Assembly: GCA_964602275.1 (NCBI GenBank)
Contig: CAZRQF010000066.1
Coordinates: 1-5,328 of the forward strand
Direction: 5' to 3'
Length of the DNA stretch: 5,328 bases
Origin: RGIG6291 sp964602275
GTDB taxonomy: Bacteria > Bacillota > Clostridia > TANB77 > UBA1234
Part shown: positions 1 through 4,806 of the stretch, piece by piece
Layout of the letters: every line of letters starts with the position of its first letter
Numbering within the stretch: the first letter of the stretch is position 1
Program-made: the position numbers and the translations under genes
The notes under the pieces: model-generated
The model's database searches: none
What the model was told of the DNA's origin: nothing
What the model saw: the letters and a program-made list of their open reading frames with translations, nothing else

Positions 1-43
1 TCTTTGTTACATTTGTTGTACTATATATAAAAGGAGTAATTAT

Positions 44-526
44 ATGGAAGATATTGAAATAAAAACTATTGATAAAAAATTTAAATATAGAGTAAATGGA
101 ATAATCATACATAATAATAAACTTTTAACTTTGAAAATGAAAAATAATATTTCGTATTGCTTGCCCGGCGGTCATGTGGAGTTAGGAGAAAGTAGTCAAA
201 ATGCTATATTGAGAGAAATGCTAGAGGAAACTCAAACTGAAGTATCCATAAATACATTATTTTCAATAGTTGAAAGCTTCTATACAGATAAAAACAACTT
301 AAAGACACACGAACTAAGTTTTTACTATATCGTAGAACCTCGTAACTTTGATAAAATAAAATTTAATAATTATTCTGCAAACGAACTTGATAAAGGTATA
401 GAAAAGCAACATAATTTTGAATGGCTAGACATATCTTCACTTGCGAACATTGATTTTAGACCATCTTTTATAAAAAATAAGCTTTTATCTCACAATTATA
501 ATTTTGAACATATGATAATAGAATAA
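44..526 (+). CDS. Nudix hydrolase
   Basis: A 160-residue Nudix-family protein, expected to be a soluble enzyme that cleaves nucleoside diphosphates linked to another group; the substrate cannot be read from sequence. The Nudix box spans residues 43-65: Gly43, Glu49, then Arg57-Glu58-x-x-Glu61-Glu62, which supplies the metal-binding glutamates. The usual Gly after EEx is Gln64, a deviation in a loop residue rather than in the catalytic set. The preceding ITHN-like strand (residues 19-30) and the 'LPGGH' lead-in are typical. Length is normal for a single-domain Nudix protein. The ATG at 44 has an AAGGAG site at 31-36 with 7-base spacing. No convincing promoter lies in the 43 bases upstream, so transcription may start outside the window. 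The gene ends six bases before a strong hairpin terminator. It probably belongs to the host locus rather than to the repeat-bounded cargo. Confidence 0.93.
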   Translation: MEDIEIKTIDKKFKYRVNGIIIHNNKLLTLKMKNNISYCLPGGHVELGESSQNAILREMLEETQTEVSINTLFSIVESFYTDKNNLKTHELSFYYIVEPRNFDKIKFNNYSANELDKGIEKQHNFEWLDISSLANIDFRPSFIKNKLLSHNYNFEHMIIE

Positions 527-531
527 AATTT

Positions 532-565
532 TACCCTAATTTTCAAATTAGGGTATTTTGTTTTT
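532..565 (+). terminator. Rho-independent terminator after the Nudix gene, part of it in the direct repeat
   Basis: A 10-bp stem, TACCCTAATT (532-541) pairing with AATTAGGGTA (546-555), has a four-base loop and is followed by TTTTG and five more T (556-565). On the minus strand the stem is followed by a weaker AATTTTATT run, so it could stop transcription both ways. The right arm and T run lie inside the 30-base repeat that recurs at 4774. The left arm is unique to this copy. Confidence 0.85.
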
Positions 566-567
566 CT
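538..567 (+). repeat. 30-base direct repeat, left copy (candidate attachment site)
   Basis: Bases 538-567 match 4774-4803 exactly, in the same orientation (offset 4236). The repeat begins AATTTTCAAATTAGGGTA and ends in the T run of the Nudix terminator. Base 537 (T) and base 568 (T) differ from their counterparts (A at 4773, C at 4804), which sets the limits. Weak similarity continues to the right with a 3-base gap. The exact length is well beyond chance for a window of this size, even in AT-rich sequence. It reads as an attL/attR-like boundary or a recombination scar. Confidence 0.85.
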
Positions 568-610
568 TTATCACTTTTTCCCACATCTCATCAAATTGGA
601 TACTTGTCAT
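548..610 (-). pseudogene. Possible 5' fragment of a gene, cut at the left repeat
   Basis: On the minus strand an ATG at 610 opens 20 codons (MTSIQFDEMWEKVIKKNKIP) and stops at a TAA (548-550) inside the repeat and terminator hairpin. An AGGAG lies just upstream (613-617) but only two bases from the ATG, closer than usual. The peptide is hydrophilic and looks like the beginning of a real protein. Its downstream part is missing here because the Nudix terminator follows. If the cargo ends are joined through one repeat copy, this start is followed directly by the truncated ORF at 4471-4782, one base out of frame. Chance is a real alternative for so short a stretch. Confidence 0.35.
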
Positions 611-664
611 TTCTCCTACTTGCTTTCTTTCAGATTTGCTCGTTATATATTCGATTTTAAAAAT

Positions 665-704
665 AAAAGCCTAGTTTCTAGTTATATGCTAGAATTAGAC
701 TTTT
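665..704. terminator. Imperfect hairpin with T runs on both sides
   Basis: AAAAGCCTAGTTTCTAG (665-681) pairs imperfectly with CTAGAATTAGACTTTT (689-704) around a seven-base loop. It has one mismatch, one G-U pair and one bulged T. In plus orientation TTTTGACTTATTTT follows; in minus orientation a TTTTATTTTT run follows. It lies just downstream of the minus-strand promoter candidate at 721-749, so on that strand it would sit in the leader, where it could attenuate. On the plus strand it could insulate PHP1 from upstream transcription. No plus-strand gene ends immediately before it. Confidence 0.5.
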
Positions 705-720
705 GACTTATTTTAATTTT

Positions 721-749
721 CGTATAAAGGCAAGCAATTTAATTGACAA
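721..749 (-). promoter_or_regulatory. Candidate minus-strand promoter, divergent from the PHP1 promoter
   Basis: Read on the minus strand, TTGTCA (749-744) and TATACG (726-721) are separated by 17 bases. They match the sigma-A consensus at five of six and four of six positions. The -35 box almost coincides with the -35 of the plus-strand promoter, giving a compact divergent control region. Today this promoter leads only to the 20-codon fragment at 610 and the Nudix terminator. In a circularised cargo it would drive the NADAR/NDK-like/PHP operon. Confidence 0.4.
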
Positions 750-771
750 CAATTGGTAAATATAATAAAAT
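743..771 (+). promoter_or_regulatory. Promoter of PHP1
   Basis: A perfect TTGACA -35 box (743-748) and TAAAAT -10 box (766-771) have an ideal 17-base spacer. Transcription would start near 778, shortly before the AAAGGAG of PHP1 (787-793). A GGTAA (755-759) / TTACC (771-775) dyad with an 11-base gap brackets the -10 region, and CAATTTAATTG (735-745) overlaps the -35. Either could bind a regulator, but such short AT-rich dyads are weak evidence. Confidence 0.7.
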
Positions 772-802
772 TACCGTAGTGATAATAAAGGAGTTGATAT
801 AT

Positions 803-1654
803 GTGTACGACTTTCATATGCATTCTACATATTCAGATGGAGCTTATGACATAAAAGAAATAATTGAAAAAGTTAAAGAAAACAATGTAAAATATTTTTC
901 ACTAACGGATCACGATACTATAAAAGGATCTCAAAAAATATTATTAGATAGTAAAGAAATTTTAAAAGAATATAATATCAAATTCATCATAGGTGCTGAA
1001 CTTAGTACTGCAATAAATGGATATAAAACCCACCTTTTAGCTTATGATTTTGATTACACTGATAAAAATATGATAATACTTTTAGAAATGTTAAAAAAGA
1101 ATAAATGGAACGAAGCATTGTATAGAATAGAAAAATTAAAAGAAATGTTTAATATTTGTTTAAGCGACGAGTCAATGCAATACTTAGAAAATAGAGATAG
1201 TGTGACAAAACCTAATATTGCAGAATGCATGAAAAATGATGGTTTTGTTTCTTCAAAAGGCGAAGGTATTAAAAACTATATAAACAAAATTCCTAAAAAA
1301 AATTTCTATGTTGATTCTGAAATAGCAATAAAATTAGTTCATGCAGCTAAAGGCAAAATTTTTCTTGCTCATCCTTTTGGAGAAAGTAGCGATGAATTAT
1401 TTGATGTTTCAAATGTAGAACCATATATTAAATCATTAGTTGAGTGCGGAATAGATGGAATGGAATGCTATTATTCTGCTTATAACAATGAAAGAATATC
1501 TTTTTTATTAAACTTAGCTAAAAAATATAATTTGCTCGTTTCTGCTGGCAGTGACTGTCATGGAAATCCAAGCAAATATGGTTCTATTGGTCAAACTTCA
1601 GCTGATAATACGAAAATTGACGAAAGTCTATTATCTATTCTTTCAATATTTTAA
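803..1654 (+). CDS. PHP-domain phosphoesterase (PHP1)
   Basis: A 283-residue stand-alone PHP protein of the YciV/RNase AM (TrpH-like) type. This metal-dependent phosphoesterase family includes enzymes acting on nucleoside 3',5'-bisphosphates and short RNA 5' ends. The putative metal ligands are all present: His5-x-His7 and Asp12 (FHMHSTYSDG), TDHD at 35-38, Glu66 (GAEL), His77, His190 (AHP), and Asp251/His253 (GSDCHG). There is no polymerase or histidinol-phosphatase context. The start is the GTG at 803: it has AAAGGAG nine bases upstream, and the product then begins YDFHMH exactly as its paralogue PHP2 does. An in-frame TTG at 743 is the -35 box, not a start. The gene has its own promoter and terminator and faces the minus-strand operon. 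About half of its residues are identical to PHP2 by eye. The substrate is unknown. Confidence 0.9.
   Translation: MYDFHMHSTYSDGAYDIKEIIEKVKENNVKYFSLTDHDTIKGSQKILLDSKEILKEYNIKFIIGAELSTAINGYKTHLLAYDFDYTDKNMIILLEMLKKNKWNEALYRIEKLKEMFNICLSDESMQYLENRDSVTKPNIAECMKNDGFVSSKGEGIKNYINKIPKKNFYVDSEIAIKLVHAAKGKIFLAHPFGESSDELFDVSNVEPYIKSLVECGIDGMECYYSAYNNERISFLLNLAKKYNLLVSAGSDCHGNPSKYGSIGQTSADNTKIDESLLSILSIF
1448..1476 (+). repeat. 29-base inverted repeat, PHP1 arm
   Basis: These 29 bases recur exactly in inverted orientation at 2424-2452. In both genes they encode the conserved GIDGMECYYS segment in the same frame. Similarity continues beyond with synonymous differences. It is a relic of the shared ancestry of the two PHP genes and could act as a short homology for inversion. 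Confidence 0.8.
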
Positions 1655-1658
1655 AATT

Positions 1659-1689
1659 TTAGAGCACTAAAAAATTTTTAGTGCTCTAA
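1659..1689. terminator. Bidirectional terminator between PHP1 and the P-loop gene
   Basis: A near-perfect stem centres on AGAGCACTAAAA (1661-1672) and its complement ending at 1687, and is flanked by TT/AA pairs (1659-1660 with 1688-1689). T runs follow on both strands: TTTTATCTTTC on the plus strand and AATTTTAAAAT on the minus strand. It lies between the stop of PHP1 (1654) and the stop of the minus-strand gene (1692), as expected for a shared terminator of convergent genes. Confidence 0.9.
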
Positions 1690-1691
1690 TT

Positions 1692-2226
1692 TTATCTTTC
1701 ATCAAAATCATTTTCATTAGTTTTGTCAAATTTATACATTCCTAACCTTTCAAGTGCCTCTGCTATATATTCACCTTTCTTTAGCTTTATCTTTGGTACT
1801 GGTAACAAATCCATTCGATTTTGCCATTTTTCATAGTTAGCTGAGAATATATCCATAAATTCTTGTGGATTATTTCTTCTTCTAGCTCTTTCCAAATATT
1901 CTTCTTTTTGTGGTTCATCTGGATCTGGATACGCAACAGAAAATTCAATTCCTCTTTCTAGCATTTGCAAGTTAAAATCATATCTCCCCAACACAAATAC
2001 AATATCATAATTTTCTTTAGCTTTTTGAATAGCAGTTATGTAATTTTCAGGCCATTCTGGATTTCTTGGACAATTCACATTAAGCTTTATATCTTCTAAA
2101 TTTTTTACATTAGAATCTAATATATATTTGTATCTTGTAGACTCTAAATCGATAATATTCAAATCACTTCTTTTGCCAAGAGTTGTTTTTCCGTATACAA
2201 GGAAAACCAGCTATTATCATTCCCAT
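1692..2226 (-). pseudogene. Frameshifted P-loop (nucleotide-kinase-like) protein
   Basis: An ATG at 2226 (AAGGAG at 2237-2242, inside the last codons of PHP2) opens MGMIIAGFPCI, then the frame breaks and stops after 20 codons. Removing one base, the G at 2193 (C on the coding strand), restores a 177-residue protein whose residues 7-15 read GFPCIGKTT, a perfect Walker A motif. It continues into the long open frame below 2162 (NIIDLES...). That downstream frame opens only with a TTG lacking a good ribosome site, and by itself it would lack the P-loop. The remainder resembles small phage/Firmicute P-loop proteins: an 'IIDLESS'-like strand, a 'NPEWPENYI' segment, 'YDIVFVLG', and 'FSVAYPDPDEPQKEEYLER'. 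The role is probably ATP-dependent phosphorylation of a small molecule, substrate unknown. ATG 2226 lies four bases past the PHP2 stop, so the gene is the last of the operon. A sequencing error at 2193 is the alternative to true inactivation. Confidence 0.85.
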
Positions 2227-2230
2227 ACTT

Positions 2231-3094
2231 TTAAATCTCCTTACTATTAAATAAATTTAATATCGTTAAATCGTTTGGCTCTACATTACAATTTTCTAAA
2301 CTAATTTTGCCAATTTCACCGATCCTATATTTCATTCCGTGAAAATCACTTCCACCAGATACCAAAAGATTTTTCTCTTTAGCAATTCTTAATAAATAAT
2401 CTATTTGTGCATTATTATAGGCGGAATAATAGCATTCCATTCCATCTATTCCTTCATTTATTAATCCATTAATGTAGTCATTAAATTCATTATTTTCAAA
2501 AATTTCATCACATTCTTCTCCGAAAGGATGTGCTAGAAAAACTTTACCACCTGCTTTATGAACTCTTGACACAATTTCTCGTGGGCTTACTGAGAAATCT
2601 TTTTCAGGCACTTTATCTATATATTCTCTTATCGCTTCACCTTTTTTCTGTACATAACCTTCGTTTTTCATACATTCTGCTATTACTGGCTTTTTTATAA
2701 CTGCTTTGCTCTTCATATATGCATATGATTCATCACTTAAAGAAATATTAAAATTATTTTTTAAATACTCTAGCCTATATAATGTATGTTGCCAACTTTT
2801 TTCTTTTAATAGATCAAGAAGTTCTTGTATAAATGGGCTGTTTTTATCAAAATCATATGCTAATAAGTGAGTTCGTCTTTCCATATATTTTGAAGTTAAT
2901 TCTGCTCCGATTATAAATTTTATACTATTTTTTTCTAAGAAATCATTATGGTCTAATATTCTTTTTGAACCTTCTATATTATCGTGATCAGTTAGTGAAA
3001 AATATTTCACACCTTTTTCACTTATCGTTTCTAGTATTTCTGTTTCATTTAAAACTCCATCAGACCAAATTGAATGCATATGAAAATCATACAT
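2231..3094 (-). CDS. PHP-domain phosphoesterase (PHP2), paralogue of PHP1
   Basis: A 287-residue PHP phosphoesterase of the same YciV/RNase AM-like type as PHP1. The metal-ligand set is intact: His5/His7 and Asp12 (FHMHSIWSDG), TDHD at 35-38, Glu65 (GAEL), His76, His189 (AHP), and Asp250/His252 (GSDFHG). ATG 3094 follows the stop of the NDK-like gene by three bases. Its GGGAGG site (3103-3108) sits in that gene's last codons, so the two are likely translationally coupled. The next gene's ribosome site lies in turn inside the end of this one. Both PHP copies keep all active-site residues yet differ at about half their positions, so they are old paralogues that probably act on different substrates or at different steps. 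Exact reaction unknown. Confidence 0.92.
   Translation of the reverse strand: MYDFHMHSIWSDGVLNETEILETISEKGVKYFSLTDHDNIEGSKRILDHNDFLEKNSIKFIIGAELTSKYMERRTHLLAYDFDKNSPFIQELLDLLKEKSWQHTLYRLEYLKNNFNISLSDESYAYMKSKAVIKKPVIAECMKNEGYVQKKGEAIREYIDKVPEKDFSVSPREIVSRVHKAGGKVFLAHPFGEECDEIFENNEFNDYINGLINEGIDGMECYYSAYNNAQIDYLLRIAKEKNLLVSGGSDFHGMKYRIGEIGKISLENCNVEPNDLTILNLFNSKEI
2424..2452 (-). repeat. 29-base inverted repeat, PHP2 arm
   Basis: Exact inverted copy of 1448-1476, coding for the same GIDGMECYYS segment of the paralogous PHP protein. Confidence 0.8.
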
Positions 3095-3097
3095 TTT

Positions 3098-3754
3098 TTA
3101 AACCTCCCTTTCATTAATTTGTGGCACTTTAATTAAGTAATTTTCTTTTAATTGTTCCAAATACACTATGTTTTCTCTATTCATAATTCCACTTTCAAAT
3201 ATAAATTTACTACATGCATCTCGTTCAAACAAATCTTTATCTTCTAAATGTATTGAATTTATAAAGGCAATATCCACTGTCTTATTTTCGTGAGTTCTTA
3301 ATTGCGAAAGTCTTTCTCGTTTATCTTTAAAAGTAAACCAAGGATCTTGTCCCATATAAAGAAAAGTAACATATCCCCTTCTCTTTTCTATAGTTTCTCT
3401 TAATTCTGTTTTCACTTTAGCCATTTGTTCATAAAAAATTTCGTTATCATCAAACATATTTTGAACAAACATTGCTATTCCTTTGTTAGCAGCACCTTTA
3501 TATTCCATCTGATATGCATTAATTGCAACCATATTTCTTTTAAAGTTTCTTTCATATTCTTTTTCATCGTCCGCATATCTAATATTCAAATCATATTTTC
3601 TATAATCAAGACTGAAACCGTGATAATCGTCAATTAAAAATGTACCTTTCACAGGTAAATTATACTTTCTTAAAATCGCAGATAAATCTTCCAAATTACC
3701 AGATTCAAATATATCTGGTTTTAATATAAATGTTCCATATTCTTTTTTACACAT
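3098..3754 (-). CDS. Nucleoside-diphosphate-kinase-like protein with an internal insertion
   Basis: A 218-residue protein that I read as a divergent member of the NDK fold. Residues 8-14 (TFILKPD) match the first strand and the conserved Lys-Pro-Asp of NDK, with Lys12 in the standard place. Near the C-terminus, residues 152-186 follow the order of the NDK active site: Arg153, then Asn166-Ser-Ile-His169, Asp172, and an acidic/Ala helix (ERDACSKFIF), like NDK's R...N-x-I-H-G-S-D...E. His169 would be the phosphorylated residue. True NDKs are about 140-150 residues. Here roughly 50 extra residues lie between KPD and the His, and the Gly-Ser after His is Leu-Glu, so ordinary NTP synthesis is not assured. 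ATG 3754 has GGAGG at 3761-3765 with six-base spacing. The gene follows NADAR after a 66-base gap and is coupled to PHP2. The family call is by eye; function is inferred only. Confidence 0.65.
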   Translation of the reverse strand: MCKKEYGTFILKPDIFESGNLEDLSAILRKYNLPVKGTFLIDDYHGFSLDYRKYDLNIRYADDEKEYERNFKRNMVAINAYQMEYKGAANKGIAMFVQNMFDDNEIFYEQMAKVKTELRETIEKRRGYVTFLYMGQDPWFTFKDKRERLSQLRTHENKTVDIAFINSIHLEDKDLFERDACSKFIFESGIMNRENIVYLEQLKENYLIKVPQINEREV

Positions 3755-3820
3755 ATTTTTCCTCCAAAATTTTATTCATAAATATTTTTTATCATATGTG
3801 CTTAAAATAAGGAAAATATC

Positions 3821-4444
3821 TTATCCTTTCATTTGTACAAAAGCTTTTAAACAATTTAATTGATATTCGAATTCATATCTAGTGAAAACGGTTTCTGATT
3901 TTTCTGTTCCACCAATTGAGTGAATAATATCTTTATCACAATTCCTTAATACATTTCTATATAATGGATTTTGAATTGCTGATATATATAGTTCATCAAC
4001 TAAGTCGTCATACTCTTTGCTATTTCTCTTTATTTCGCTTCCTTGCCAATAAACAATTCCTTCCATTTTCCACTCAAAATCACTTGCAACTTTAATATTG
4101 TTAGCATCTAAACCACTATATTCGAAAATATAGTTTTGCATATTAACATCCTTAAATTTAATTCCCTGAAAAAAAGCTTCTATACTACTCAATTTTTTGC
4201 CCTTAAAACAAATTTCATACGGAAATAAATTGGAAAGAACTTTTGAAAAAGGACCTTTTAGCTTATAACCAACATTAACCCACTTTTCGCTACTACCTTC
4301 TGGTTTTTCAGAATTATGGTCTAGCAATAATTCACCATCACAATAAAAATCTTCTCCTTTTTGTACAATTTCTTTTTGTTCAAAGCAAAAAGTTTCTTTG
4401 AATTTTTTGTACTCTTGTAATTCTTTTTCTACATTTGATTCCAT
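3821..4444 (-). CDS. NADAR / YbiA-like (DUF1768) protein
   Basis: A 207-residue protein. Residues about 65-190 match the NADAR (YbiA) family: 'LSNLFPYEICFKGKKLSSIEAFFQGIKF' corresponds to the LSNF...G...EHyfQ..K signature (core residues Leu70-Ser71-Asn72, Glu89, Gln93, Lys96). It is followed by an Ala120/Trp133 region and a closing 'NPLYRNVLRNCDKDIIHSIG' helix-strand like the family's 'N..L...L..tg...i.e'. NADAR proteins are linked to NAD/ADP-ribose metabolism; some remove ADP-ribose from guanine bases, and others act in N-glycosidic cleavage of riboflavin intermediates. The usual His after the catalytic Glu is Ala90. An N-terminal stretch of about 60 mostly charged residues is extra and unrecognised. 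ATG 4444 has AAGGAG at 4455-4460. The gene sits 26 bases downstream of the truncated ORF. Specific activity unknown. Confidence 0.78.
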   Translation of the reverse strand: MESNVEKELQEYKKFKETFCFEQKEIVQKGEDFYCDGELLLDHNSEKPEGSSEKWVNVGYKLKGPFSKVLSNLFPYEICFKGKKLSSIEAFFQGIKFKDVNMQNYIFEYSGLDANNIKVASDFEWKMEGIVYWQGSEIKRNSKEYDDLVDELYISAIQNPLYRNVLRNCDKDIIHSIGGTEKSETVFTRYEFEYQLNCLKAFVQMKG

Positions 4445-4470
4445 TTTTTTATATCTCCTTTACAATATTT

Positions 4471-4782
4471 TTATCTTTCCTCAAAATTAATATTTTCTTT
4501 CTTACTTATATTATTACGCAGGTGACTTATTTTTTCAATTTCTCTTTTTAATATTTTGCTAAACACTACCGAAGATTCTTTTGGTATTATTCCAAACTTA
4601 TCTTTTCCATACAAATCAATATTACATAGTGAAGCATTTCTTTCTGCATTTTCAATCATAACTTGAAAATCATTCATTCCAATCTTTCTATATCCAACAG
4701 ATTGTACATATTCTATATAATCTTTTCCAGATTTTTTAAGATGCAATACAGCTTGCTGATAATTGACTTTCAAAATTTTCAA
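4471..4782 (-). pseudogene. 5'-truncated ORF of unknown function at the right repeat
   Basis: About 100 codons, charged and probably helical, with no domain that I recognise. The only starts in frame are TTG codons at 4782 and 4773. The nearest ribosome site (AAGGAG, 4802-4807) is 19 bases away, too far. The first three codons lie inside the 30-base repeat, so the reading frame has been fused to repeat sequence and its real 5' end is missing. Upstream the frame is open back to the sua5 stop but has no ATG. Joining the cargo ends places the 20-codon start at 610 ahead of it, one base out of frame; dropping one C of the CCC in the repeat would give a protein of about 123 residues. It lies 26 bases upstream of the NADAR gene, so it was probably the first gene of that operon. 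Internal initiation at Met34 (4683) is possible. Confidence 0.6.
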
Positions 4783-4803
4783 ATTAGGGTATTTTGTTTT
4801 TCT
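4774..4803 (+). repeat. 30-base direct repeat, right copy
   Basis: Exact copy of 538-567. Here the left arm of the terminator hairpin is absent: TTCAAAATT stands where the first copy has ACCCTAATTTT upstream. Only the right arm and T run remain, and no stable hairpin forms. It lies directly beside the sua5 stop codon (4807-4809). Confidence 0.85.
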
Positions 4804-4806
4804 CCT

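Noticed and set aside
4..31. TTGTTA/TATAAA as a promoter for the Nudix gene
   Set aside because: Transcription would start at or after the ribosome site (31-36), so it cannot serve the ATG at 44.
761..766. TATAAT as the -10 box with TTGACA 743
   Set aside because: The spacer would be 12 bases, too short; TAAAAT at 766 gives 17.
743..802. TTG at 743 as the start of PHP1, adding 20 codons
   Set aside because: The TTG is the first half of a perfect -35 box, has no ribosome site, and the paralogue starts at the position equivalent to GTG 803, which has AAAGGAG.
1692..2162. TTG at 2162 as the start of an intact 156-residue protein
   Set aside because: No suitable ribosome site; the product would lack its P-loop, which is present upstream in another frame one base away.
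3425..3637. Plus-strand ORF of 70 codons
   Set aside because: Antisense shadow of the NDK-like gene, low complexity Ile/Phe-rich, no ribosome site or family resemblance.
3755..3820. Hairpin or internal promoter between the NADAR and NDK-like genes
   Set aside because: Only 5-bp stems (such as ATAAG/CTTAT) and no good -35/-10 pair; treated as a plain intergenic gap with a GGAGG site.
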